From the NCBI GenBank assembly GCA_941918925.1, contig OW799234.1:107753884-107817883 (forward strand): a stretch of DNA of 64,000 nucleotides. Reading direction: 5' to 3'. The number at the start of each line of letters is the position of its first letter. The first letter of the stretch is position 1. This document shows positions 10,353 to 23,259 of the stretch, one piece after another. The notes beneath the pieces were generated by a model that searched no databases, was not told the origin of the DNA, and saw only the letters and a program-made list of their open reading frames with translations. The stretch is from Phyto melanocephala (lineage: Eukaryota; Arthropoda; Insecta; Diptera; Rhinophoridae). Both the position numbers and the translations under genes were made by a program.

Positions 10353-13300
10353 ATGATCAATAGTGCAAATGCTTTGGAATTTCTAAAACCAACATTAATA
10401 ATGGATAAATATAATTCCTCGACAGCCACAAAATTATTTCCATCTTCTGCGCGAACCTTTGTAACAATTGGTGATCATCATCAATACCGTTATCAAAGTA
10501 ATGCTATTGATTCTCAACAACACCAAAAATTTTTATTAAGCGATGAAAAAAAAAACAAACAACAGGAACGCATTAAAGTGCAGCATTTAGAAAATCACAC
10601 AAAATTGCAAAACAATAAATGTTGGAATAATTTTCGTACCTTATACAACAATATAAGTGCCTCCTCCATTAACAACTCAGTAGTAAATGATAGAGAAATG
10701 TGTAAATTTGCCCATATTAAAGACGATAGTAAAATAAATGTTGTAAATATTGAACATTTACCAGTAAATAGCGTACAACAAAATAAAAGTGCCTTCAATT
10801 TAGATTTAAATAATAAGAAATATTACAATAATAACAATAGTATTTGTCGCAATAAAAATTTAAATAATATTCAAGTAGATCCATCGGCAAACGAAGAATC
10901 TAATAACAATCAGTTTTATTGCAATCAAAATAAAAAAATATTACTTTTAACACAATCAGCAGAACCAATCCAACGTACTGAGGATCAAAATAATGCCTAC
11001 CGTCATATTGAAAGTGTCCACAACTATGCCAAATCGAAATCTTATATTTATGATCATTTAGACAATCAATCTCCTAATGATAGTCGTCACAGTAGTTTGC
11101 TAGACGATGACGAAGATGATGATGAAGAAGAAGAAGATGACGATATTGAGGCCAAATATGGTGACGGTGACAATGATATTGAATATAATGAACGTTTAGA
11201 AGACAATGATTTAGATGCTGATTATGAGAGTTATTTTCGAAGCAGACAGATAAAATTTCAAAAACTGTCTACTTCCGATGGTGCTCATACCAATAAATCT
11301 TACTGTAAAATAAATAGTAAATTTGGAAATATAATTGAATCACCAAAACATGCACATTATGTGAGTGCTTCAAAAGACCAAAAAAATCAAACGGCAAATG
11401 TCATTTGTAAGAATAAAACTGGCAATGGAAATGATGATATTCATGTAGACGTTGAAACTGTGGAATCCCAATCGTTGTCGTCACCCAACGCCATTTCAGT
11501 CGTACCCACTAATTTTTCCAATGGCTTGTGTGATGAATCCTCTGCTGTTTACACTAAACCCGATCATCATGCTCGTCGACCTATGAACGCGTTTTTGATA
11601 TTTTGCAAACGACATCGGACTATTGTTAAAGAGCGTTATAAAAATTTGGAAAATAGGTAAGAGAAAAAAATTTGTGCGCAATTTTTTTTTAAATTTGCTT
11701 ATTTAAATTTAAAAAAATCGAGAAATTTTTTAAGATAATAATTTTTTGAAAAAGTCTATTACACATGTTTTTTATTTTTTTTTATTTATTTATTTGCGTT
11801 GTGACACAAATGTTTATTATATCTGAAGTGTTCCAACAGCAATTGTTTTCTATCTGTATTCCAAGGCATATTTATTCATCAGGTAATTGCAGTTCGGAGA
11901 GAATTTTTTTTTTATATTTTTTATATATGAAATTTGACATTTTAAATAAATGAGAGAGGAGAGAAATTGGTTTTTTATCTGTAGACTTTGACAGCTGAAA
12001 TTTAAAATAAGTGAAGAAAAAAATAATCAGCTGACGAAACAAGACTACTTGATGAATAAATGTGCCTTGCTGTATTCTTTGCAGAAACTGTTTGCTTACC
12101 TTGTAAGAAGCTAGTGAGTTAGCACACAGTTTCTTGTTATACATAAAAAACAATGACTGTATGTATGAAACAGTAATATTTCGATTAAACTTTTGTATAT
12201 TTGCTTATAAAAACATTTTTTATTTATAAATATATAATCATACATTTATTCACATACAAATATACTTTTTTTCTATTAGAGCTATAACAAAGATCTTGGG
12301 AGACTGGTGGGCATCTTTAGATACAAGTGACAAAAATTGTTTTATAAATCTAGCTCAACAGGTATAGTAAAATACTCCTAAATCATCTTCTCCTAATCAG
12401 AGAACTTAATTTATAAAAATTTAAATAACCATTTTCTTGTTCTTGTTAGAACAAAGATGCTTTCTTTTCTGCAAATCCAAATTTCAAATGGTATAAACTA
12501 CCAGCTCCACCCTTACGAAATCTAGCAATACGTCCAATCAATTCCTTCGGCCCAGAGGATGATAATGAATGTTCAAATGGTCTTGAAATTATAAGCAATA
12601 ATATACGTTGTAGTAACAACAATCATAGTAATTATTTTAAATTAGCAGATGAAGCACAAATGGGTGATTTAAGTCAATTAATGAAAGATAAATCAAAAAC
12701 TAACATAAAAGAATGCACCGACTTACAGCAGGCGCTAGGCGAAACATCGCAATTTTTGAGTGCTTATATAACGGGCAATGCAGAGTCCTGCGAAGAGAAT
12801 TCGCTCAAAAGACGTTCTCACAATGAAAATAGTTTTTCGAGTAATAGCAGCGAAGAAGAAGGCTTGGAGCCAAAAAAGAAATGTGCCAGATCATGTAAGG
12901 GTAAAAGGTATCAAGAATTATTAAATTCTGGTCAAATAGCAACAGCTGTGAAGAAATCAAAACCCACAACTCGTTTGGGGGACGGAGGTGGTGATAACAT
13001 TGAATTGAATAATGTTGGACAACATTTCTCACGTGTAGATAATTTAAATATACAAAAGCGTTCTGGTTCTCTGTGTAAAAATATTGAAACATATGATTTA
13101 AATGGTTTTGATTTAGAAGAAAAAATCAAAGAATTACCTGCATTAAATCTAGATGATTATTTGCTACGAAAACGTAATATAAAGAAAAAAAAGAAATTCT
13201 CTAGCAATGGCAGAAAACGTGGACACCGTAGTAATACTAACACATACAACAACAATAACAACAGTAGTGTCAATAATAATGGTAATTTAAGTGTAAAAAC

Positions 13301-13763
13301 TACGAATGAACGTCATCAGCAACAACTTTATGCTACGCATAACCAACAAACTGCTATAACTCCTGCTGTTGGCAGTCAAAAACGTAAAGCTCGCAAGGAA
13401 AGCATAACACGTCGCGATGTTTCTGCGATAGAACAAGAAGTAGCGTCATTATTACCTTTGACCATTAATGGTTGCTGCTATTTTCAAGAAGCTCCCGCAG
13501 TCCTTAAATGTATAAAAGCTAATGAAAAAGACACTGATGCAACAGAAACTCAAAAATCACTTAATGTTACATCAACATCACCAATCATTCCTTTACAACA
13601 ACAACAAACAATAACCACTTCATCAGTATCATGTGGTATTTTAAATGCTATTCATAATAATAGTAATAGTAACAACACCTTAAATGACAATATATCGTCG
13701 TCTACCTCAGATTTACTCATACTGGCCGAAGTAGCTGCCAATCGTACTGAGCTAAAGCCTTAA
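10353..13763 (+). CDS. bbx: Bobby sox, HMG-box transcription factor
   Basis: Three coding exons: 10353-11656, 12280-12361 and 12450-13763 (stop TAA), all with GT-AG introns whose phases (2, then 0) join in frame to about 899 aa. The HMG box (residues about 407-479) is split over all three exons: RRPMNAFLIFCKRHR in exon 1, TKILGDWW in exon 2, and NKDAFFSANPNFKWYKLP in exon 3. This matches the BBX subfamily rather than SOX proteins, because RRPMNAF.LFCKRHR and KDAF..ANP.(Y/F)KW are BBX signatures. Before the box is a long Asn/Gln-rich region with an acidic run near residues 248-300; after it are basic clusters (KRRSHN, PKKKCARSCKGKR, RKRNIKKKKK). Nuclear DNA binding is inferred from family. An alternative Met lies at residue 17. 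Intron 1 carries a hAT-like MITE. Confidence 0.92.
11862..12069 (-). mobile_element. hAT-like MITE, copy 4, in bbx intron 1
   Basis: 208 bp, both ends intact (CAAGGCATATTTATTCATCA ... GAATAAATGTGCCTTG), bounded by a perfect 8-bp target duplication CTGTATTC (11854-11861 and 12070-12077). This is the clearest target duplication of the family and fixes its terminus at CAAGG. It sits in the 623-bp first coding intron of bbx without touching splice sites. Confidence 0.9.
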
Positions 13764-13966
13764 AAATAAACATTTTTTTTTTAAATCTTACGCGTTCATA
13801 CCTACTACATGTACATATGTGAACTTAATTCACAGGCGTTAATGCGTATGTATGTTTGTTTTATAATGTTTATTTATTTCTAGTTAACATATGTAAACTG
13901 ATTTGGTTTTATTTTTTTATAAAATTTACCAAAAGTGCAATATTTGTCAATTCATCAATATTTAGC

Positions 13967-14102
13967 CTTATTTTCAGTGGCGTTGTCGTGTTGTTTTCCT
14001 ATCGAAAACGACATTCATAAATACATCAAAGTCTCATTCATTTTACATTATCGTAAATATTACACGGTACCCAAAAATTGCGACAACGCCACTGACAATA
14101 AG
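13967..14102. repeat. 136-bp inverted-repeat element downstream of bbx
   Basis: CTTATTTTCAGTGGCGTTGT at 13967 is answered by its reverse complement (one mismatch) ending at 14102. The inner part CAGTGGCGTTGTCG looks like a hAT terminus, but the flanking octamers are inverted rather than direct copies, so no target duplication supports mobility. The 91-aa frame over it is taken to be non-coding. Confidence 0.55.
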
Positions 14103-14210
14103 ACTGATTTTCTTTTAAAAAAACTCGCTTCGAAATTAGGATTTTCAAGTTTGAACAGCGTATGTAAATTTGTTTCATCTTTGCTTGTCCGTTTAAGTCA
14201 GCTTAAATAA

Positions 14211-15930
14211 AAAAATGTGTTTTCCAAATTTTAAAACTGTTGGTACATGGTTGCTTTTTACAGGTTTTGAAAATTCCTGAAATTTTTTTTGTATCAATGA
14301 ATTAAATGAAAGTTTTATACATATCAAGGTATATTTGTAAGGTACATACGTAAATGGATCATGGCAACAAAAGCAAGCATTTTGTTTTTGTATAAATGCC
14401 TTTATATTTAAAAAAGAAATTTTAAGTTTTAATTTCAATAATTTTTTTATTTTCAAAATAAATAAACTTTTTACTTTTTCTGTACTATTTATATTTACAT
14501 AACTTAAAAAATGTTTGCAAAAACGGTTTGCTTTTTAGTTTTAAACCTTCAAATTCGTATTATTTATAAACAAAAAAATAAGTTGAAAGCAATATATATC
14601 TTTAAAAAAAACAATCAGCTGATTGTTGGACTACCTTTTTTATCTACCGTACATAATTTGAGAATTGATTAAAACCTTTCTGCAAAAATATGTTTTAAAA
14701 AAAATTTTTAATTACCTAGTTTGTAGAAAATTTCTTATTAAAAATAAAAGTTAAGCAAGCACATTTCTAGCAAATAGTTTATTTGAAATATTTTTAAAAT
14801 AGAAAAGTTTTCTAAAAATTTTCAAAAATGGAAATTTTTCTATCTATATAGAATTAAAGAAAAAATTGTATAATACATACATACATATGTATGTATGTAA
14901 TCTGAAAATATTTTCTAAATTTATAAAAATTAATAGATACGTTTTTTCGGTTTTTCATCGATTGACGGGAAAAATTTAATATTAAATTGTTTAATTTATT
15001 AAAATATTCAGTTTCAACAATATAATTTTAATTAAGATTTCCCGAGATTCGGGATAAAAAAAAGCAAAAAATTCCCGAAATGATAGCCGGGATTTGAGTA
15101 ATTAACAAATTTATTTAAATAACTATCAATATTGGTTTTGTTTACTTTTTTTTATTAGTCTTATATTATTAAATAAGCAATTTTGTTAACAAAAATTAAG
15201 CATTGAAAAACATCACAAAAAATATATACATACTTATAAGTATATACCCAACGGAACCAAATTTCTTTATATAAAAATTGTGATTAAATTTTTAATCGTC
15301 TTTGAAAAGTCAGTTACTTTATTTTTGTTATCATTATTCACAAAAAGCATTTGTTTTCTTTTTAAAGTTGTTTTTCTATATCATGCTGCCAAAAAAAATA
15401 AATAATGTTAAACATTTTAGTGAAATCTTAAATTTTTTTGTTTATAAACGCAACCATTCTAATGAATCTTAAAGTAATTTTATTTTGTTTTAAACTAATT
15501 TCTCAATACAAAAAGAAAAAAAAAAAACTAAAAGCCTTATTGTCATATTATTGTTATAAACAATTTATTGTTGTAGTTTAAGTCCAATTTTATTTCCTTT
15601 TGCTAGTTTTTTTTTTAACATTAAAGTATCTTTAATTTGTTTTAAATAATCACTGTTTACAAATATATAAAGAAAAAAATAATGAAAGTCTAGCCTGTTA
15701 AGTTTTATCTCTTTTTCGAGTCATATAACAAAACTATCAAATAAAGTTATACATATTTGTTTTTAAGAAAAAAAAAAAATAGTTTTTTATTTATATAAAA
15801 ATTTTATTATAAAATTTATTACATTTGACTTAAAAATACTTGTGGGAAGCTATTCTAAATAAAAAAAATTTAAATTATATGGCTGGACGTGAATCAGTTG
15901 TTAAACCACATGAGAATTCAGATAAAACAA
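14211..15930. other. Intergenic A+T-rich stretch between bbx and the WD40 gene
   Basis: No gene seen. It includes a short G+C island near 15040-15105 with imperfect inverted copies of TTCCCGA/TCGGGA, resembling motifs inside the family B repeats (47350, 52450, 53300), so it is likely a decayed repeat. Confidence 0.4.
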
Positions 15931-16457
15931 GTAAGAGCACTATATTCGGCTGTGCCAAATCTTTTATACCCACCACCAATTATGTGTACTTTTATAGCAC
16001 AAAATTTATTATGTTGGTATTAAGAGTAATTGAAATTTTCAGGGAAAATTATTGTTTTTACTTAGGAAATATATATTCGAAGTTTCATAACTCTACGTTA
16101 ATGCGTTTGGACACAATTCCATTTCATCCGATGTCGGAAGGACACGGATTGTTTGACCTACTCTTGTATTACGAGCTATAACTCTCTTCCTATTATTCCG
16201 ATGGGCTTACCATTTTCAATACTAAACAAACCTTGTGCATAAGAAATATTCTGGAAAAATTTGAGATCTCTAGCTTTTTCGGTCCGACCTCTATCGTGCT
16301 TTCAACAGACAGACGGACATAGCTAGATCGTCATAAAATCAAACCCCGATTCAGAATATATATACTTTGTGGGGTCTAAAATGGATATTTCGATGTGTTA
16401 CAAACGGAGTGACAAAATGAATATACCCCCACCATTTTTTTGGTGGCGGGTATAAAA
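15931..16457 (-). mobile_element. DINE-like element, family B
   Basis: Read on the minus strand it begins GGTGGGGGTATATTCATTTT and ends GATTTGGCACAGCCGAATAT...CTTACTTG. Internal GACCCCACAAAGTATATAT, a GATTTTATGACGATCTAGC block and GTCCGTCTGTTGAAAGCACG are shared with the copies at 46571, 51832 and 63003. The modules resemble INE-1/DINE-1. It lies between the convergent 3' ends of bbx and the WD40 gene. Confidence 0.7.
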
Positions 16458-16824
16458 ATACACATTTGACAGATGTTCGGATGTACAGAAATTTAATTTA
16501 TGTATTAGCGATTTTTTAGTCGATTCAACTAATATTTGGTTACCTAAATATCAAAATACCAGAGAATAGTAACATAATGACACCCGGCAACTGGATATGC
16601 CGATAATAATCAATTTTAGTGCTTTGAAATAAAACCAACAACAATGACAACTTCGAGCAATTTGATTTTACTCGGAAAACAATATGGAGTATTTTTTAAA
16701 TAATTTTACCTAATGGTGTTTGTTTTTGTATATGATAACATTTATTTTTAAAAATATACATTTAAATCAATAATAAATAAAGTCATTTTTATTTAAATGT
16801 ACAATTATGTTAATTAATAAAACA

Positions 16825-19517
16825 CTAAATTTTATTTTTAAATTTCTGTTTGTCTTTCTTTTGTTGTGGCTGCTGTTTTTGCTTGCGTTGTTTTACATTA
16901 AATTGTGTTTTTTTATTATCCAACTTTTGTTTCTTTTTATCTTCCTTTTGATTAACAATTTGTAATTTATGTTTTCGTGATTTAGGTAAACGTATTGTAG
17001 GCTCAGAATCACTGTCATCGCTATTTTCTTCAAGGCTATCTTCATCATTATCGTTGCCGTCCTCATCGTCATCTTCCTCTATACCATCATCTTTATCATC
17101 TGCGTCATCATTATCTTCTTCTGCTACACTATCGGCTTCATTTTCTGTATCCTCATCATTATCATTCTCATCATATTCTTCCTCTTCATCGCTGGTTTCT
17201 TTTTCATCTTCATTGTCATATTCGATAGTTACCACTCCACGTTGTTGTACTTTTGGTTTTGATGTTGTTGGTTTAACATCTGCCTCTTTTGCTTCCAAAG
17301 TATTGCTTAAAACGTAATTTTTGCCAAATTGTTCTAAATCTAAAATGCCTATGCAGGTGGGACGACAACCTATATTTGTTGCGGCAACTTTCTCAAGTGT
17401 TTGTTTGTTTTCATTTATTTGCCAAAGCTTAATTTCACCGGAACTGTAAAAAGATTCAAAAATAATTACATTTTTAAAAACTAAAAAATCAAATTTTTTT
17501 ACATAAAAATAAAATTCTTATTATTCCACATTAAGAGTGAAATAAATTCACTAGTATTTCCTTTATTATTGTTGTTATAAACAACAACACTGCAATAACT
17601 ATTCCAACCAATTTAATTTTACTAGAAAATAGTAATTCCTACAATAACAAATGTAAAAGTTTGGATATTTGTTACTCAAAAACGGTTGAACGGAACTAAA
17701 TAAAATCTAGGATACCGATAGATAACATCATAAATTAACACAAAGGCTTACTTTTGTTACAATAAGTAAGCAAAAGTCGCGAACAAACGCCAGTGATTTA
17801 TACAATTCTAAATATACGTTAGCATTTCTCCCCAAGGCCAAAATTTTAAATTTAAACCATTATACATTTAGAAAGAAATTATTATTCTTATTAAAATTAT
17901 TTCGCTATTTTAGTTATAACTGTTTAAATTGTGTAACAAAATATATATTATATAAGTATATAAAAAAAGGAATGCATATTGAAACAGTTTTGATACAAAT
18001 CGTTAAAAAAATATGGTATGAAAAAGCAAAACAAACTAGATTACGGACGAATAAATCGATCGCAGTACATGCTAGTATGTATTAATACCGACCATATTTA
18101 ATAATAAATATTAATAAAAACTTAAAAGGCAATTTAATAAAAGATAATGCATTGAAAAGAATAAGAATTTCATACATGAAAACTTCAAAGTTAAAATATT
18201 TCATAAACTAACGGAGCCACAATTACATTGATCTGCAGCAAAAATATGTGGTCTAAGAGATTTTGATGCGATAATTTCAAATTCGCTTTCAGTTTTTTTT
18301 CGATAGGGCTTAATTTTTTTTTCAAAACAAGGCTGATACATTTCATCATAACTTGAGAATAATTAGTCCTCATATTTTTGCTTAAAGGCTCGCAATTATT
18401 TTTTTTGCAGACTAGGGTTATCAACATTCCGACGACAGTCTGGAGTTTTAAATATAAATAGATAAAAAAAAAACTACCAAACTCTTACTTGTTCGTAAAT
18501 GTATTAATGCACTACGTCAGACATCGAGTGTTTTTAAATGCGCAACTAAGTGCTGTTTAAACTCAAAATTGTTGACCGTCTTCCTTACCTTGATGCGCTG
18601 ACAACATTCTGTTTAAAAACACTTAATGCTTTTACTCTTGCATTATGAGCAACAATTTCCTTTTCTTCCTCGCTGTTGGTTAAAAGCCACAATATTGTAC
18701 CATTTTCCAAGCCCACCAGACAAACTTCATCTGTTACCCATGTCAAGCATACGGGCTTAAATTTAGTCTTGTGTGAACGTATAACATCTGCCGTTTTTAT
18801 TGACCAAAATTCTACAATACGCTGACCAGTTATTGTAAAATAATCACCTGTTGGTGACCAAGACAAACAATCGGGCAGTGGGCCCAAAGTGTTGCGACTC
18901 TTTAAATTGGTCTTATAAGCTACACGTCCTTTAACTAAATTCCAAGTTCTAAGTACCAAATCTGAGCCTAACGATAAAGCCAACTTGCCACTAGGATGAC
19001 AACTTATATGGGTGACAGGTGAACCATTGTGCGCCTTTTTCCATGTAGCTTCAGTGAACCATGTTTTCAAGCGTGTAGCAATCATACGTCCATCTTCACC
19101 ACCTGTTAGTAAATGTGTGCCATCAGGTGTGAAGGTAAGAGCATTAACAGTGCCTTCATGAGAGAGTAAAATCTACCAAGATGGAATAGATTTTAAGTAT
19201 TGTGTCATTCACGTTTACACTTTATACAAACTTGTGACTGTTTTCTACAACTCATATCATAAATAAAAATACGGTCGTCCGTACCACCACTGGCCACCCA
19301 ACGCTCCTGAACTGATATACACCTTATTGAACCGGAATGTGATTTATCAGCAAACGACTGGGTTAACGTCGGTTTTTCATCCTGCATTGCAAATGTAAAT
19401 ATTTAATGTAAAATTCTCTAGGAGGATAAAACTGTTTTTACTAACTTTCATATCGAATTTGTAACCCAATAAAAACTCTTCATAAGTGCCAATAATAATT
19501 TCTATATTGACAGACAT
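16825..19517 (-). CDS. PAK1IP1: PAK1IP1/Mak11-like WD40 ribosome-biogenesis protein
   Basis: Four coding exons on the minus strand: 19517-19446, 19381-19232, 19172-18589 and 17443-16825 (stop at 16825). GT-AG introns of 64, 59 and 1145 bp join in frame to about 474 aa. WD40-repeat sequence fills residues about 1-290: VASGGTDDRIFIYDM, a GGEDG turn near 98-102, HPSGKLALSLGSD, RTWNLVKGR and SSGEIKLWQ. HPSGKLALS.G.D..LRTWNLV.GR is characteristic of PAK1IP1 and yeast Mak11, which act in nucleolar 60S subunit maturation (family knowledge). The tail has a very acidic run (about 343-416) then a Lys/Gln-rich basic end (about 418-474), longer than the human protein as I recall it. The large last intron contains a Helitron-like remnant. 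Start chosen as the first Met before the family-like GTYEEFLLGY. Confidence 0.9.
17640..17795 (+). mobile_element. Helitron-like remnant in WD40 gene intron
   Basis: GGATATTTGTTACTCAA, AAAACGGTTGAACGGAACTA, GATAGATAACATCATA and AATTAACACAAAGGCT match the Helitron at 55225-55600 in order, followed by a weak AAGTCGCGAACAA. The 3' hairpin and CTAG end are lost. Confidence 0.6.
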
Positions 19518-19768
19518 GTTCACAACGAAAAGTTAAATTTTTCGTTAAAAGTTTAAAACTTGTATATGGCTGCTATAACTAAAATTCGAAGCATCACACG
19601 TGCTTATAATAAATATTTTGTTTTTCGTGTTCTTCTTCTTTTATCCAGTGATGGTAACTTAGTCTACGTTTACATTGAAAAAATTTGCGTTTACGTTTAC
19701 ACTGAAAATTTTTACTGCAAAAGTTGATTTTTATATACGCACAAAATTTCTTTTTATACCATAGGGTT

Positions 19769-20010
19769 CATGGTACAATTATCAGGTAGCCTCACAAAAA
19801 CAGCAGATTTTTTTTTCTCTACCTTAAGGCTTAACTAAAATGTCAAATTTTGTTTATGTATGTGTATATATTGTGTACGTATATATTCTACCGCCAAAAA
19901 AACACGCACACACATTTGCTTTTTGACATTTAAGTCGTCGTTTTCCAACAACAAAATACATGTAGAATTTTGTTGTTGCAGAACTGAGGCTACCTGATGA
20001 TTGTACCATG
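19769..20010. mobile_element. Second hAT-like MITE family, intact
   Basis: 242 bp with 26-bp near-perfect terminal inverted repeats starting CATGGTACAATTATCAGGTA (one mismatch between ends), bounded by a perfect 8-bp direct repeat ATAGGGTT (19761-19768 and 20011-20018). The subterminal ATCAGGTAG is shared with the CAAGG-ended MITE family, so the two families may answer to related transposases. Non-coding. It lies upstream of the WD40 gene start. Confidence 0.88.
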
Positions 20011-20492
20011 ATAGGGTTTAACAACTGTTTTTCGCTTATTTTTAATATAAAAATTAAAATTTTTTAGACTCAGGATAATTTATAGACACGGTTGTCAATT
20101 TATAGATTTGGTATATCTCTGGAGATATACATGAAAATGTTTATATAAAAGTTATAAGCAAAAATTATTTGAAAAACTATATATTTTTTTAAGTTTATCA
20201 AATTTTTTAAACTGTTTTAGTAAGCGTATCACTTTCATTTTCAGGCGTTACACTGACACTATATGTACGAAATGTCGTCATAATTCCCCTAATTCTGTCG
20301 ATTTTATGAGTGGAATGACAAAATGAATATACCATATACCAAGGTCTATTAAATAAGGTCTGTTCAACTAATCAGCTGATCGTTTTTTGCTCCCCTATGT
20401 TTACTACTCGCAGTTGTCAAAATTTGTTTACCTTTTTAGGGCGACATTTATGTTTTTCAATTTTTCAATCTTATGATTGATAATTTTTCAAC

Positions 20493-20735
<243 letters not shown>

Positions 20736-20975
20736 TTATCTTATACATATATGTACATATCTTACATATATTAAAATAATCAATTTTAAATTTTTTACAC
20801 TGCATTGCATTATCTCATTAATATGAATATACCTACATAAATAAATAAATGTATTTTTTATTATCTATATCTATAAAAACATTCCATTGTAAAATTATAA
20901 ATTAAATATTTACAACAATTATTTCAGCTTAAGGTCTTTTTATAATAAAAATATTGTTTTTAATTTGATTATTTG

Positions 20976-21017
20976 TCTCAATATTTCGCTACTCCGTTGT
21001 GTAGCATCATTAGGAAA
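20976..21017 (-). ncRNA. Hammerhead-like motif, copy H2
   Basis: Minus strand: helix I strand TTTC, core CTAATGA (one change from CTGANGA at the invariant G), one extra T, stem II GCTAC / 8-nt loop / GTAGC, GAAATATT, helix I strand GAGA. Downstream sequence AAAAACAATATTTTTATTATAAAAAG resembles what follows copy H3, so the two are copies of one repeat. Probably inactive because of the G change. Confidence 0.6.
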
Positions 21018-21333
21018 TTAAATTAATGTTCAGATTTTAATATTTTTGTTTGTTGAAAATAAAAAAAATATATATACCTATATATTTTGAACTTGATTTT
21101 GAAAATGGTATAAGTCAAAAATTTTAAAAATCTAGTTTATCAGCTATTTCATATCAAATCCTAAAAAAAATAACATAATCTGAAGAGATTAGCTGTATGC
21201 CATGATAATTAACTCGATAAAATGTGTTTTTTTTTTGGTTGGTAAACAAAATACAGTCACTGTTTTTTTTTTTTTTTTTTGATAGTGGTATAAGTCAGTC
21301 TGTTCACAAAGTTTGGCAAAATAATTATTAATT

Positions 21334-21943
21334 TTGTCATGTCTTCAGATGGTGGTGAAGAGAAATAGTCGAGAGGAATATGAAACAAAAGAGTCTAAGC
21401 ATGTGAGTGGTAAACTTTTCGAAAATAAAGATTGCCTTTATTCCAAAAAATGTATAAATGGAATCGCATATAAATACAGGATATCTAATTTTGATTCTTT
21501 TTGGAAATTAGCAAGTTTCAAAAAACGGAATTTGTTTCTGTATGGTTTGGTTCGAAAACAATCAATAAAACAAAGATGACCCAGAAGTTACGAAGGATAT
21601 AAAAAAAAACAATACAACTAAAAGAATCAACGAATGGTAGAGAGAAAAGCACCAATGAAGAAGCTGTGTCTGGGCTAAAAATACAATGGATCAGATTTCT
21701 AAAAAAAATGCTCCATATAAGATGTTTTATAGAACTTCTTTAGATGATAATACCGAATTCAAAGTATTAGACTTCTCACCTAAAAGAGGAAGACCTAGAG
21801 TATGCGAAAATATTGATTTGCTTCCATTATACACAATCTTTAGACCAATAACAGAAGAAAAACGTAAAGATATTATAGATTTACTACCCTATATCCCACC
21901 AATGTTTTACAAACACGTTATTTCCCTAAATACTAATAAATAA
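21334..21943 (+). pseudogene. Transposon-protein C-terminal fragment (arthropod family)
   Basis: Two short frames. The downstream one (21686-21943, frame differing from the first) contains SPKRGRPRVCENIDLLPLY and ITEEKRKDIIDLLPYIPPMF. The pattern basic GRPR, then LY...I....K.DI..LL.YIPP..., parallels IEPLYPEGRF...LKEFIPPIKHAFYNNL encoded at 48480-48590 beside a better-preserved fragment of the same kind. From memory, this is the C-terminal end of uncharacterised transposon-associated proteins common in arthropods. The upstream frame (21334-21579) is unrecognised. Broken and located inside inverted repeats. Confidence 0.5.
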
Positions 21944-21985
21944 TTTACTTGGTTACAATGAAATGAGTTTAAATAAAATGTTTAT

Positions 21986-23026
21986 TATACCCTTCACACA
22001 GTGAAAAAGGGTATATATAGGTTTGTCATTCCGTGTGAAATTTCTACAATTTTGATTTCCGACCCCATAAAGTATATATTTTCTGAAAGCTTATGAATAG
22101 GGGAGTCGATTAAGCTCTGTCAGTCTGTCCGTCTGACCGTCTGTCCGTGTGTATGTTGAAATCAACTTTTTGAAGCCCCCCAACATAGGTTGGACCCAAG
22201 TAAGGTATTAAAATATTAGAAATATTCGGGAGTAGATCGGTATTGAAAATCAGAAACATCGGTACATAAACAACTGAGATATGAGCAAAAACCCACGACC
22301 ACCTCGATTTTTTTTTCACAAAAACAACATTACAACAACAACATACATGCATACAAACGTGTATACTGGTTAGAGAAAACGTGGCATCGAATCCCAGCTG
22401 AGCCAAAAAAAAATTTTTTTTAATTTTTTTTTTTAATTTTTTTTTTATTTTTTTTTTATTTTTTTATTAATTATATTATTTATATTTTTATTATTATTTT
22501 TTATTATTATTTTTTATTATTTTTTTTTTTAATTTTTTTTTTTATTTTTTTTTTGTTTTATATATATTATATACATAATAATTTTTTTTAAAATTTTTTT
22601 TTTTAAATTTTTTATAATTTTTTTTTTTTTTAAATTTTAAAAAAAAATTTTTTTTTATTTATATTTTTATTATTATTTTTTATTATTATTTTTTATTATT
22701 TTTTTTTTTAATTTTTTTTTTATTTTTTTTTTGTTTTATATATATTATATACATAATAATTTTTTTTTAAATTTTTTTTTTTAAATTTTTTATAATTTTT
22801 TTTTTTAAATTTTAAAAAAAAATTTTTTTTTTTTTTTTTGTTTTTTTAACATATATACGTGAATTTTTAATTTTACAATGGGACGTTTTTATATATGTAT
22901 GTTTTTATATGTGTGTACGTATTTCATATGGGATGAATGGTGACACAAACCACTGTTATTGCATGACTACACGTTGTGAAGGGTATATAAGATTCGGCAC
23001 GGCCGAATATAGCGCTCTTACTTGTT
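21986..23026 (+). mobile_element. DINE-like element, family A, fullest copy
   Basis: Starts TTATACCCTTCACACAGTG and ends AGATTCGGCACGGCCGAATA...CTCTTACTTGTT. It has all modules of the copy at 5226 plus GATGAATGGTGACACAAAC, which that copy lacks. The T-rich middle (about 22410-22850) contains a tandem duplication of roughly 180 bp (near 22470-22640 and 22655-22820). No protein coding. Nested in the TIR element 21277-23211. Confidence 0.78.
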
Positions 23027-23259
23027 AGTAATAAAAATGTTTCCTTGATGGTAAGTCATTTATAAAGTCATGCAGTTAATTTTGAAAATGGTAAAAGTCA
23101 TTTCAACCTTTCAAAACCACATTTCCTTTTAATATTATTTTTTAATCCTTTAAAATGAAAAACTCTTAATATCTCGAAACAAGGAAAATATGACTTATAC
23201 CACTATCAAAACCAAGGGCTCATATTTCAACTGGGACTCGAACCTACGTTCATCCTGTT

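Larger units (their letters stand above)
21277..23211. mobile_element. TIR DNA transposon with decayed ORF, disrupted
   Basis: TTTTGATAGTGGTATAAGTC begins at 21277 and its reverse complement ends at 23211. Related GAAAATGGTATAAGTCA (21101) and GAAAATGGTAAAAGTCA (23084) sequences lie just outside and just inside, suggesting repeated sub-terminal motifs or a nested older copy. Inside are frame fragments at 21334-21943 and a complete DINE-like element (21986-23026). Without that later insertion the element is about 0.9 kb. Superfamily not determined. Confidence 0.65.

Noticed and set aside
11872..12153. 93-aa minus frame in bbx intron 1
   Set aside because: It is MITE sequence.
17054..17317. 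Plus-strand Ser-rich 87-aa frame
   Set aside because: Exact antisense of the acidic GAT/GAA-rich tail of the WD40 gene; Ser-rich translation is a by-product.
20350..20440. CAAGGTCTATTAAATAAGGT resembling another hAT-like end
   Set aside because: No matching opposite end or target duplication could be found before the reptin fragment.
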